Below are positions 52,179 through 64,000 of a stretch of DNA of 64,000 bases, in pieces (the stretch's first letter is position 1; the number at the start of each line of letters is the position of its first letter). Origin of the DNA: Spirodela intermedia (Eukaryota; Streptophyta; Magnoliopsida; Alismatales; Araceae); NCBI GenBank assembly GCA_902729315.2, contig LR746273.1:2643001-2707000 (forward strand). The letters run 5' to 3'. Below the pieces are notes generated by a model. That model saw nothing but the letters and a program-made list of their open reading frames with translations. It was not told the DNA's origin and made no database searches. The position numbers and the translations under genes are program-made.

Positions 52179-53676
52179 ATGGGGGCCGGCCATGGCATCA
52201 GGGTCCTCTTCGGCGTGGTCTCACCCTTCCTCGCAGTCCTCCTCCTCTTCGTCGCAATGTACCACTGCCGGAATCGCTCCTGCAACGGCGGCCGCGACAG
52301 GCGGAGGCGGTGGCTGGGGTGGAGAGGGCGGCCGTCGGGGGAGAAAGGGCATGGGGGCGAGGGTGACGGCGAGGAGGAAGAAGCGGAGGCGGAGGAGCTT
52401 ATAAGCTTTCCAGGAGGGGAGGATCTGACGGTCCACGCCATTCTCGACGCCCCCGGCGAGGTCGTGGGCAAGTCCAACTACAGTACCTTGTACAAAGCCT
52501 GGGTTGGGGTCAGCTGCAGCGACGACGGAGGCGGCGGCGGAGGGAGCGGGCGGAGGGGGTCGCTGATGCTACTGCGGTTCGTGCGGCCGGCCTGCATTGG
52601 CCGGACGGGGGAGGTCCTGCCGGCGGTGCAGCTGCTGGGCTTCGTGAGGCACCCCAATCTGGTGCCCCTACACGCCCTCTACGTGGGTCCCCGCGGCGAG
52701 AAGCTTCTTATCCTGCCCTTCTTCTCCGGTGGCTCTCTTTACCACTTCTTGAAGGGTTAGTCCTGTTCTCCTGCTCTTAGATGTCATCATTTAGAGTATC
52801 AGAGGAGAAACCTGGCTCGTTCTTCTTCCCTTCTCGAAGATGGCTTCATCACCTCAAACTGTCGTCCCCTCCTTCTTCTCCTTCCGATGAGCTTCCCTCT
52901 CCCCAGAAACCCATGAACCTGTTCGCCCATTGTCTCCCATCGTCCTTGGGAGAGAATCCAGCGAGAAACCTGGTTCAATCCGTCCAATTTGGGACTGGGT
53001 TCATCAGATTATGCCATGATCCTCCCTGTTTTCTTCGAATTTTTTTAATGACAGGCCTTTTGACATGCCTGCAGACGGGAGTAAGGAATCCTACCAGTGG
53101 GAGCTCATCCACCAGGTCTCAGTGGGCATAGCCGAGGGCCTCGACCACCTCCACAACGGTCTGCCGCGTCCCGTCGTTCACGGGAACCTCAAGTCGAAGA
53201 ACATCCTCCTAGACGACAGCCGCCGGCCCCGCCTGTCGGACTTCGGCCTGCACCTCCTCCTGAACCCTAACTCCGGGCAGGAGATGCTGGAAGCCTTGGC
53301 GGCGGAGGGGTACAAGTCGCCGGAGCTGATGAAGATGAGGGAGGCCAGCAAAGCTAGCGACATCTACAGCCTGGGGATCATCTTCCTGGAGATGATCACC
53401 CGGAAGGAACCCAGCAGCGAGCTGGCCCCGCCGGCGAACCGCCGGTTGCCGAGCTCCATCTGGAATCCGGTGTTCGACGGGAAGGCGGCGGAAATGCTCT
53501 GCCCTGAGCTCCTCCGGCGATCGACCAAGGAGGGCTCCATTAAGGAAGATGGGCTGCTCGAGTTCTTCCAGCTGGCGATGGCCTGCTGCTCGCCGTCACC
53601 TCTGCTGAGACCCGACATTAAAGATGTCCGCAGGAAGCTTGCCGACATCGGCCGTCTCGTTCGCCCGCCGTCGTGA
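52179..53676 (+). CDS. membrane-anchored pseudokinase, TMKL1-like without LRR domain
   Basis: Two exons, 52179-52755 and 53075-53676, give 392 aa. The ATG at 52179 places a hydrophobic anchor (VLFGVVSPFLAVLLLFVAMY, residues 9-28) at the start, then a basic/acidic linker and a kinase fold from about residue 80. It lacks key catalytic residues: the beta-3 lysine position reads LMLLRFV, and the HRD motif is HGN (VVHGNLKSKNILLDD, residues 227-241). DFG is kept (LSDFGLHLLLNP), and the APE motif is SPE (GYKSPELMKM). The kinase-domain sequence (HLLLNPNSGQEMLEALAAEG, FFQLAMACCSPSPLLRP) resembles Arabidopsis TMKL1, but the large extracellular LRR part of that protein is absent. A poly-glycine insert from GGC/GGA repeats lies near residue 117. 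It presumably acts as a scaffold or regulatory receptor partner; ligand unknown. Confidence 0.87.
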
Positions 53677-54715
53677 AAGAGAGAAAATATCGACGGTGCA
53701 GAGATGCGACGCCCCCATCCGGCTGCTTCAGCGGCGGCGGCGGCGGCGGCGTCGGATGGGAAAAACCCTGTTAAATCCTTGGCGCGGTTGCAGACGGAGA
53801 AGACGACCGGGCAGAGGACAAACGTTGAGGGGCGGGTGCAATTCTATCGGCAATACCATCACACCTCGCATCTTCTTCACCATTCCTTCTCTGTTCGACG
53901 GCTGCGCGGAGCTCCTGCCGTTGGGTGTCCTTCAATTTGCTGCATGAAATCATAATTAAATGCGGGTAATCATTTTTTACTACTACCATTTGAGTCCATA
54001 TTACCCAAAGTATGGTTAGTCGAACGTTGACTCGAGCTGGACCAGAGCAGTCAACTCATCGTCTTGTCCGAACAGGCCCACCTACCCCTCCCCCCCTTTT
54101 CTGTCCGCGTCAACTCGCCCCGTGCCGACTCACGCCCCCTGACAGACAACGCCTCCGTACGTAATGAACGACTGAACTCACGAGCCATGGAGCAGCCATC
54201 GTTCATCCGTAGCTGCAGATGAGTACTCACTGTCCCTACTCGGCTGGTCCCCTCTCTCTCTCTCCCCCCGCAGGACCAGTTGCATGCAGTAGGCGTCTGA
54301 TGGTTCCCTGCAGCTGAAGATGAAGCTGCTTCGAATGTCGGGGAGGCATATTAAGTCAAACTAAGTCAAACATCATTCTTCGCATCGTAAATGTCGGCAT
54401 CAAGCTTTGATGTCAAACAGCAAGACTTAAGTCTCATTTGGGAAAAGATGGTCAGATCACCACACAAAATCGGCGCCAGAGAGGATAATTGTAGTAAATA
54501 CCACTGCAATCAGTTAGGGTTCATCAGAGAACTGAGGCTGCTTCTGCAGAAAGCCATTTCCTGAGGAGGAAGGAGATAGATGCCAGAGGCCCAACTCACA
54601 GAACCCTGGTGATCTCTGCAGGAAACACCCTCGCACAACAAAAAAAGGTAGCTTTATTCAAGAATCTGAGGAGCCATGGTGAAATATAATGGAGAATACT
54701 CCCTCTGGGAGTCAT
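53677..54715. other. intergenic region between the pseudokinase and endosulfine genes
   Basis: Convergent 3' flanks. A GCGGCG run follows the pseudokinase stop. No other feature seen. Confidence 0.5.
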
Positions 54716-55647
54716 TCATTCATTGCTGCCCAGATCATCTGGAGCGCCGCTTGATCCGTCTGGTGAAGAAGAAAAAGACACCTAGATGAGATCATGCCCA
54801 GATTTCAGATAGATCCATGGTCTGCAGATCGGATGGCTTGTACCTTCGCCTTCAGCGGGGGCATACACCGATCGTCTCAAGCGGACTTGCTGATGAGTGG
54901 GCTGAGCTCCAAAGAACCAGGGTACATATTCAGAGAAAATTACATTTTTTTTATATGATTGAAAATTATTTGAAGGAATGAGGTGGAAAAAAACCTGGAG
55001 TTTGGGTCGAAGCGCCTCAAGAGGCCCTTTGGGTTTCTCTGCAGGGGCTCCTTGCTGCGCGTTTGGCATCAAATAAAAGGTTGGAGAATAATATAATATT
55101 AATGTTCACCAGCAAATAAAGAAAAAAAGAAAAAAAAGGAAATTCTTCCTGGAATCTGAGGAAAATGTAGAGCTTCTACCTTTCCTAATGCCCAGTCAGC
55201 GGAGTCGAAGAAGGCTCGCTCATGATCCTGAATCGCAGGCGTTTTCGGACATCCAAACAGCCAAATGAGAATAGAGATAGATATACTAGGAGGTCTCTGA
55301 TGAAAATAAAGTGCTCTTTTTGCCTCCACTTTTGGAATATAACTCAGATACCTTGGAAATGAGAGGGGGCTTTTTGGGTAATAGTCCCCCATATTTCTTC
55401 TTGATGGCTTTCTCCTGAGAAGAGGTGATTCAGGTAAATAATATGTTGACGAACATAAAATCCAAAATTAATCTAGCGAAAATATTTTAAAATGTTTCAA
55501 GGAAATAAGAGGGTAAAGAATCACCTCCTCTTCGTATGATGGGATAGGTTTTACCGCATCAGGGTCTGGGTGGTCTGAGGCATTTTCGAGGGCTCTGCTC
55601 TCTGGGTGCTCGTGCTCGTTCGCATCTGTCATCTTTATCTCTGACAT
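54716..55647 (-). CDS. endosulfine / ARPP19-like phosphoprotein
   Basis: Six coding exons (minus strand): 55525-55647, 55352-55414, 55180-55227, 54995-55054, 54844-54901 and 54716-54759, giving 131 aa in one frame. The conserved core is AIKKKYGGLLPKKPPLISK, DHERAFFDSADWALGK and KPKGPLEALRPKLQ, as in plant endosulfine proteins. In animals and yeast the FDSGDY serine is phosphorylated by Greatwall and the protein then inhibits PP2A-B55. The plant-type form here is FDSADW (S71). The N- and C-termini are acidic and disordered (EGEDGSSGAPDDLGSNE). The last acceptor is CACCAG at 54765-54760; an earlier AG (CATCTAG) gives the wrong frame. The ATG at 55647 sits four bases after a GATATCAG, so a 5'-UTR intron is possible, with a first exon perhaps in the GC-rich stretch near 58000-58350. 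Confidence 0.88.
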
Positions 55648-58600
55648 ACTGATATCAAGCTGTGAATAGCAGAGAGTGAGTGTCTTGAGGAGCTCTTTCA
55701 GAATAAGAAAGAAAGAGAACATTTCACAGAGAGATTACAGTGATTCGAAGATGGACCAAAAAAACAAATTAAATTATTCAACCATATACAAATGATGGCG
55801 AAGGTAGAAATAATAAAAATTTATTCGTCCGTCTATGACCACAAGAGAGCCGTATTGGGTAAATTCCAATTCAGCAAAAGATAACAAAAATCGTTATCCT
55901 AAGTATTTCAAAATAGAAATACAAATAGGAACAAGCTAATAAATAATAATTAGCTGGAGTAATTTTTGAAAAATATTAATTATCTAAGCTCTCACCCACG
56001 CACCCCATCACCCTAGCAACAAAATTTTGGAAGTAATAAAACACAAATGAATCAATAATCATGGCAACCTCCACATCAGTAGGAACACGGAGTGCATGAG
56101 GTCAATTTCCTTTTCTCCCCTTCTGCTACCTTCTGAACAGTAATAGTGCCTTGAAAGGGAACGGATATACCTGCCTCACCCTCTCGCTTTCTTCTTGAAA
56201 GGAAGTAGAAAATCATGTTCATAGACGAGCCGAATCTGGCTAGCTTTGGAGATTACTAAGCTCCAACAAATGTGAATGATACCCCCATTAAATATGTAAG
56301 CAGAGAATTTCCTACAATATTCGATCTTGGCAGTGAAAGAAACACTACTAAATTCCCCAAATTTGGCGTAGGCTTCTAACTGTAGGTATTTCTCATCATT
56401 TTGGATTTCTCATCTATAGACAGGCACGTCTGTACTCATCTCTGGATATTACTGATTTCTACCCAGAATCTGCTTTAATCTCATAGCATAGTCTCGAATT
56501 GTCAAGGACAAACTTGGGTTCTGGATGCCATTTATACAAGTAAAGCTAGACTGATTCTAGCGAGAAAGGACAAGAGTAACTTTGTGACACAATACGATAG
56601 GTTGTTCAAGACATGTTCAATAATATATATTACTCATTCTCATACGTTTCTGAATAGAAAAATTCCATGATCTCATAAGATTATGACGTTCAACAAATCT
56701 GCAAGGACTGATGAGTCAATGAGTTGCATTCATTCCACCGCGCAGGACATAATGTGTCAGGAAGTGGTGAAAATTTCCAGGCTGACCTCTCAAAACTCGT
56801 TGGAGTAGTATACTCTTCATTATTTCGTTCTGATAACTCACATACTACTAAATATTCATACTAACTGGACATAAATAAAATGTAAATGTTTGATTAGTTT
56901 TTTTTCTTGACAATGACAAGATGTTAAAAAGACAACCGCTGGAGAACTTATTGAGGAAGCAACACGATAGGCTGCATAGAATGAATTCATTTTGAAATGC
57001 TAATTAACATAGTGGAAATTTCCAAGCTACAGACTAATATTAAACATTAATATGCTGTTCTCCTTTCCGACGGACTGTCCATGGTACCGAAATTCGAAAA
57101 AAATGAAGAAAACAAATCGAGCATCCTCTAAGACGCGAAAAAGAGATGTCAATATAGAGATTAATTCTTATTTTCTAGTCCGCTACAGCACTGATTGATG
57201 ATTTGCAAACCTCTCAATATTTCCACGCCAGCAGATTGCATACTTCATCAGATTTAGAAGACATGTAAGGCATCAGTTCCTCTAAACATAAATTTCACAC
57301 ATGAAATCTATTGCACACAGAAATCAACAAATATAAAAGCAAACTTTCAGGAAAGTATTCTCACACTTACATATCTGTCACTAACGTTGAACATCATAAA
57401 TATTAACAATGGCAGAGGTACACGCACACACATGTTTCTGATATATACCAGAAAAAAATTCATCAAAATACATCTAATACTAATGGAGTGGCTATTCAGA
57501 ATAACTTATATCGATAGATGTCGAATATATTAGGAAGTTTCTCAGTAATTGAATTCCAATACTAGATATGCTGTCTGGAAGAACCCTAAAAAATCTCGAA
57601 AAATTTACGGGGGTTTGTGTTGACACCGGCATATGTAGACGTGAATATTTTGTTGTCTCAGAATCGTTCACCAAAAAATACACGACGTACCACAGTGTCC
57701 CTCTGTCTCTGTGTGCTTTCCAGTAAAATAATATTCACGCCACAATTATCAGAAGGACAATTCATGCATCAATGACATCAAGCACTATGGGATGAAAATC
57801 CTGCTGAAACGTGCGCAAAGTTTCCAGATTTGTACGAGGGATTTAAACAGTCTGAAATGCTATACAGAACGCGGGACTAGTGCTAAATGATTCCAACATC
57901 AGATCAACCCCAAAATTCGGTCTTTCTTTCGGACAAGCTACAAAGAACCGGGTAATTCTCTTCCAGCTCAGCCACTGCCAAGTGGGAACACCAGAAGAAA
58001 TGGCGCATATTCGCGCAGGCCAGCCTCCATCGTCTTCAGATCTATGGCGATCTCAACAACTGAGACAACAATCACGGCCGAACGAAAAAGAGGGAGGGAC
58101 GGACCAGCGAGATTGAAAGGAAGACAGGATTGGGGGACAAATACGCTGGGAAATGGAATTCTTCACCTTCCCACACAAGCTCCAGGGAGCAGAGATCGAT
58201 CAAGATGGAAGAATTGATCACTAATCTCTCTCCAGCAGCGCCGATTCGCGGACGGTGGGGTCTCCCGAGGGCGGAACCAACGGAGCTGAGAAGGGGCCGC
58301 CAGTCATCTCCTCGCCTTACGCCGGAGCCACCCTTTTAAGCACTAATTTACAATTTTACCTAAACCCACGTAGGCCGAAATGTTGTAACTGGCCTGGGTG
58401 GAATCTTAGATTGGACACCTTCAAGCCCAAACCCAACCCAAAACTTTCAGCCCAGCCCATTTTCCCTGGCCCAATCCTTTCTGAGATTCATCTTGAGCTC
58501 CGACCAGTTACACCCCCCGTTGACCAGTTCGTCAAAGGCAATCACAGTTCCGGGAGCAGAATGATGAAAAGTGGATCAAGGTCTTGATGAGTTCTTATTT
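55648..58600. other. 5' flank or 5'-UTR intron of the endosulfine-like gene
   Basis: AT-rich to 57850, then a GC-richer stretch (about 57950-58590) that could hold the promoter and first non-coding exon of the minus-strand gene. No protein-coding exon recognised. Confidence 0.4.
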
Positions 58601-61600
58601 GACTGAATTTTTACGTAAATTGATAATATTTTAAAGCACAAAATCAGTAATAAACAAACTAATATATCATTGCAAACTAAGAAAACATATCACATCATTT
58701 CATTTCATAAGTAGTTATTACCGGAATAAAATTTCATAATAGTTATTTAAAATAAAATATACCCATCATTGCTATGGTTCTACACCGAATTCATCAGCGT
58801 CCTTGGGCAGAAGAACCTAAAAATATACTTAAAAAATATGATTTAAATTTAGTATTATGTCATGTCAAGATAAAAAGGTTTAATTAAATAAAAATGATAT
58901 ATTTTATCAGTAAATTTGAAAAAAAAAAAGAGGAGAATTCACAAGTCACAATGTCAAAAAATTTATGGGAAATGCATGTTTACCTATGAAGCTGGTCATT
59001 ATTAATGAGCTCTCCAATATAATTAACTTCAAATGCCCAAACACACACACACACACACACACAAACCCAATGTTGATGACATTACTAAAATACTTATAGT
59101 CCTTAAAGTCCAATGTGATGTTCATTTTTGCATCTTCACCATTGAGACCTGGCCTAAAGTAATGCATCCCTTTCAATACCCCTACAATGTTCTATTGTGA
59201 AACAAAAAATCAAACATTGTTAATTTATTTAAATAAATTGAAAAGAATTATATAAATAAATGCATTAAAAAATCATACATGTATAAACATTAACTTCAGG
59301 GCCTTTTAATATGTAGAGTTTTAGGTTTCCAAACATCAAGATATAGCTACTAGCTATCTTTTAACATGTTTTATAATTCTAAAAATATAAACATGTTACA
59401 CTTTCTCTTACTTCAAGTAAAATATTACAATTTTATTGCATAGAAATGTGAAGAAAAATGTATTAGATTTTCAACATATATATTGGGATGAACGTAATTA
59501 AAAAAATGTCAAGAATATCAACGATGAAGTTTTTTAGATCTTATATGTTTTCCCAATGATTGGTAATTATTCAAGTATAGTTTTTGAATTGTCACTAAAA
59601 TATTTTATTATGGAAGATAGTTTCATCAGATGATATTTAATTTCTTACATATATAGTTTTACCAATTTTATTAAATTAAAGCACTTTAAAACATGATTTT
59701 TTTCTTTGATCAACATTTTTGCATCCCTTCTTGACCTGATTGGTTTTCCTTCACAATATGAGCTCACAATATCTAACTTCGACAAATATATTAACCTTTC
59801 ATTTTCGTAACATTACAGCATCATCATCTTGCAAGAATTATCATGACACAGTATTTACACTCACAACCATCTCATTATCAAATGGTTGTATATTTCACAT
59901 TCATAGCCAAAAACCTCTATTAAACACCATATTTAACCTTGATAGAACTATTTTTTCGAGTGGAGCTATATGCACACTACCATACACAAACATGACAAAG
60001 ATAAATATAATGTTTGGATCCTCCCATGTATCATGCTAAATAATCATTTAAACTTGGTACTTGAAAACATAACACAATCATATTCTCTTAAACCAAACTT
60101 GAACTCTTTTTTATTAATCACTTAACCATAAATATAAATTATCATTTTTCTATTCAAGGAGACTTTTCTATAAGAAAGTCAACATGCAAAATAGTTGTTG
60201 GTTTCTCCCATGAAATGTTTAGTTGAATAAAAGTATTTTTGGGATATAAATCAGGCAACATTGAACCCTAACAAGAGCACTAATCTCTAAAAGTTATGTA
60301 GAAGTTCACACCTTCTACAATTATGTAGTGATTTTAATTATAAAAATCACATTTGCATGCTTTTAGAAACGTTATTGAACTTCAAATATTGACAAGAAAC
60401 ATCAACTATATAAGAAACATCGTCATAAAAATCTAAAAAATTTGCCGTTATAAGCTTATTAACTTCATGTTTACTTTCACGATGATACATTAAACATCTT
60501 ATAATCATACTTCACGTGTTTCACTATAGAAATAAAACATATCATCCATTTTTAAGTATAGTTTAGGGAATAAACTTGCCATTTGTCACTTATGCCAAGG
60601 CTTCCAATGCCTACACGAGTCAATAATAAAATAGTAGAATTTCTTGATATTAGTGCATATAAAATATTTCCACTTAAATAAATATTTTGTTTAGTTGTAA
60701 CAGAATTAAGTCTGTTGATATAAATCTACAAATTTGGCAACTCTTTTCAACATTTTTCAAATGACACTGTTTTTATGATATCACACAAAGAAAAGTCAAA
60801 ATGTAGTGCAAATTTCAAACGAAATAAAGAAACTAACAATGCTTTTTAAAAAAATTAAGGAATAAGTTGAAATTTATGAGTACTTATAAGTACTTGTATA
60901 TTTCATGTCCAGTCCTATTTTTGGGTCCGATTAGATCCTAATTGTTACAATTTTCAGTAAGAGTAATGTTTAATCTGGAGTGCATAATTTCATCGACCTT
61001 CTCATCCTCAGACCGTAAAAAACACGGTCGAGGGCAAAAGGTGGATTTTCTTCTAAATCAGACAAGGGTTAGTTTAGATAATGGTCTTTTCGCAAATAAT
61101 TATATGATAGTCCTTAATCAATATACATAAATATTTGTTGTCATATTTTTTTCTATCAACAGTTTAAAAACTGTTGTGTAAATAAAACTTACACGAACAA
61201 CTCTCTATGGGACAAAATAGTTGATAAAAAAAACATCAACGATATCCTTTCGTGCAATTCAACAAGGTCATTGTCAATACTGAAAACTATGGGTCTAGCT
61301 TTTTCCCCGCCTTATGGTCGAAAAGTTTGTTTATAAATTTAACAAGCTTATGCATTAAACAAGGACAATATCACGCACAAAGGAACCAGAAATTCACGAG
61401 ATTTCTCATGGGTCTACCATAAAACTGGGAAATTATTTTAGATTATCTTCTTATGATGTAATTTGGTCGCATAAAGCTACTTCGCCGTGACAGTTCCATC
61501 ATCAGGACGTGATAGCCCCTCCACAGAAAATCATTAGTCTGAAAAACGATTCGGCTCCTGGCCGAAACCCGTGACAGATCCAAAGTTTTTCATGAATAAT

Positions 61601-62598
61601 GCATATATATTTATAGCTCTTGATTGTTTATTTCAAGGATAACAAACGCTATTCGCGCCGGCAACGATATTTTATAGCAGAATCTACTGAGGTTCGGATA
61701 TCTCCACACCGGCGAGTAGGTCGCGAACAGTTGACGGGGGGGCATTCAAAAATGAAAAGGAGATGGCGAGGGCAAGGAGGGTCCTTTCGAAAAGCTCGAG
61801 ACGGTCGTGTCTGTCGTCCCCGGCGATGCCGCGGAGCTTCGCTTCGTCGGGTTCTTTACGTCCTGCGGTAATAGAAAATTTGAACGACGCTCCGGCTAGG
61901 GCTTGAGTTCTTTTCACAGGTCTAAACTCGGCCAACTCGTGTATCATTTTATCAAGATGAGTTTCATTAAAGCAGTTCCATCCCGCGTCGTAGGTACGAA
62001 GCATAACATGCAAAGCGAGAGAGAAAGAGATGAGAAGAGAAGAGACATGCAAAGCGTCGTAGGTACGAAGCCATGGCTCGTAGCTGAAGGGACCGGGGGG
62101 GGGGGGGCAATAGTCAGGTACTAGGAGACTCCGCGTAAGCTACTCTTGTGGCTTTTTAGACGATGCGAGACGCCACCAGGCTGAGGATAAGGGAAGAGCA
62201 ACCAATAAGCAGCAGTTGTGAGCATCAGAGAAGAGGAAGTGGAAGAGGAAGAGGGAGGAGACCGATGGACGCCTCGGTTTCTGCAAAGTTCTCCTCTCAA
62301 CAGAGAGGGTGAGAAGAGAGAAAAAAACCCAAATCTCTAGTCATCACACGCGACGTGTTGCTGTCACACACAGTTTTGGGGAAAGCTCGCAGCATGTCTG
62401 GGATCTCCTCCGGAAGCTACCCTATGACACCCTCATATCAAGGCCGAAGAGAGAGACAGAGAGAGACAGAGAAGGCAAAGGAAGTAAAATAGGTGGGAGC
62501 TGCGAAGAAAAGAGACTGGCTAGGCTGCCCTAGCAGGCTAAAGCATGCACGACCATGGCTGCTTCCCTTGTTCTTCTCTGCTTGTGAGTGAAACATAG

Positions 62599-62602
<4 letters not shown>
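58601..62602. other. AT-rich region without a supported gene
   Basis: Includes an (AC)n tract at about 59039-59064 and a run of 13 G at about 62095-62107. Open frames, including a 122-codon minus-strand frame at 61684-62052 without an initial ATG, match nothing I recognise. Confidence 0.5.

Positions 62603-62640
<38 letters not shown>
62603..62640. repeat. (GA)n microsatellite, about 38 bp
   Basis: Pure GA tract. The remaining sequence to 64000 has only short open frames with no recognised similarity. Confidence 0.95.
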
Positions 62641-62642
<2 letters not shown>

Positions 62643-64000
62643 AGGGAGGGAGGAATGGGATTGGGGGGCGGGGGACGTCATAGGCTCGAGGAATCCTTGT
62701 GTAGCTGATCAAAAGGGGTAGGGGGCTGCCGTAATGGTGCCAAATCATTTCATACACGGCTTGGACACGTCCGGAAGAGGGGTCACATGCTCACCCGGTA
62801 TTCCTTTTCCCCAGTTCTCTCTCCAGGAACCCAAATGATAATAGCTAGTAAATCAAATAACAAAATAGCTCCAAGAAGCTCTCCTCACCCACTTACCGTC
62901 ATTACAAGGCAATTCTTCACCCCATCAAAAGGAAGTACGCCGAAAAAATCGTTTGTAGAATGCGAAGCTGAAGCTCAGTGTTCGTCGTCGTGTCCATGTA
63001 CCATCTCCTTGTTTGCCCAAATTTAGAGACACGTAAGAGAGAGCAAGACGGTCGCATCTAAAAAGCAGCCAATATATTAGAGAGAGACAAAGATGATCAA
63101 AGGGGAACAGTTTTATCATCTCGTTGAAATATTCGTCTGGCGATAACATCGATACGTGAACAGCGTTCTCATATAAAACACGGTCGATATCTGAGAGTGG
63201 GAGAAGGAGAATCAAATGACCTCTTCCAACATCTACTCTTTCCAACTGGAAACAAGTCCCAAGTTTTTTATTTATTTGTCGCTGATCTTCGCGGTGATGA
63301 ACCCCCTAATACTGGCCTTCACATGCTCCACGGCATTCGTAATTTACTGCCATGTCCCACTTCTATGTGCTTGGAAAAAGGTTATAAGTAGCTTTTCATA
63401 TTATTCCCTTCCATAGGACCTCTTTTTGACAGCAATTCTGTCCGCGAAATCACCCGTCCAGAAGGCCTCGTTTCCTCACGCCAGATACACTTCCATGCCA
63501 GATACATTTCCATAATATAAAGGTTAATTCCACTCTGTTATGGCATACAATGATCAAGGTAATTTTTACGGGTTGTTTCGCCTCTGCTTTTATGGAGGCA
63601 TGGTACGTGAGAAAGTAGCCTTCAGTTAATCAGTGAGTGGCTCCCCTCGTTCACGGGGCAGGGGGGGCAGAGAGACGTGCAGACAGTGAAAGCTTATTCT
63701 TGTGCGTAGACGAGTTTCCACTCGCACGTGGCGGAGTGTCCATGCCCAGAGAAGATATCCCCTCCCCGGAGGACGTATTGGTCTGTGGGTGTCTCCGAGA
63801 CGAGGAATTGTACAGGAGCAACTCCCCTCTGTGTAGGCCAGAGGGGGAAGAAAAGAGGTAAGATCACATCGGAGAACAGTGGTGGGAGATGGATGGATGG
63901 ACATTGGTCATGTCGCGGAGAGGCCCAGCAGCGGGAAATGTGGCATCTTTCGTGGGTACGTGTATCCCTGGCACGTGTGGACTAATAGATCCTCTCTATC

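Noticed and set aside
61684-62052. 122-codon minus-strand frame
   Set aside because: No ATG at its start, no recognised similarity; possibly chance.

Overview
The window is nuclear DNA from a flowering plant. It holds intron-containing genes for plant-specific families (two P-type PPR proteins, a B-box zinc-finger protein, an APETALA3-type MADS protein, an SH3P-type BAR/SH3 protein), many long (GA)n/(CT)n tracts, and a gene-free AT-rich tract with LTR-derived repeats. The APETALA3 protein ends in a paleoAP3-type tail (YGFHELRLS), and several coding regions are very GC-rich with GC-rich single-exon genes. Together these point to a monocot or other non-core-eudicot angiosperm. The species cannot be named from the sequence.

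Layout. 0-3.2 kb: a possible terminal exon of an unknown gene, then four 3' exons of an FMP32/MCUR1-like mitochondrial coiled-coil protein whose frame is broken by a 41-bp tandem duplication. 3.4-6.7 kb (minus strand): an intronless PPR gene and a mitochondrial dicarboxylate/uncoupling-type carrier. 7.8-15.2 kb (minus): a complete ten-exon SH3P2-like gene. 17.1-18.1 kb (plus): a three-exon B-box gene. 18.9-22.4 kb (plus): a three-exon tRNA-dihydrouridine synthase. 26.0-29.2 kb (plus): a seven-exon AP3-type MADS gene. 31.0-33.1 kb (minus): an intronless PPR gene resembling Arabidopsis EMB1025. 33.1-50 kb: AT-rich, no recognisable gene, with three TG...CA elements each flanked by its own 5-bp target-site duplication (probable solo LTRs), a 5S-rRNA-derived fragment, a 93-bp GA tract and diverged tandem repeats. 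50.3-50.9 kb: a minisatellite with GA tracts in its units. 52.2-53.7 kb (plus): a two-exon membrane pseudokinase of TMKL1 type. 54.7-55.6 kb (minus): a six-exon endosulfine-like protein. 55.7-64 kb: AT-rich and low-complexity DNA without a gene I can defend.

The genes are independent plant transcription units, not an operon. Two PPR proteins, the carrier and the FMP32-like remnant concern mitochondria. The B-box gene belongs to light signalling, AP3 to petal and stamen identity, SH3P2 to vesicle traffic and autophagy, and the endosulfine-like protein to phosphatase control.

I found no convincing new multi-gene system. The most noteworthy items are the shifted start codon of the AP3 gene, the frame-breaking duplication in the FMP32-like gene, the three repeats with exact target-site duplications, the 5S-derived fragment and an 18-bp perfect foldback. 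All splice sites were placed by eye from GT/GC...AG signals, reading frame and remembered family sequences; no alignment or expression data were available.
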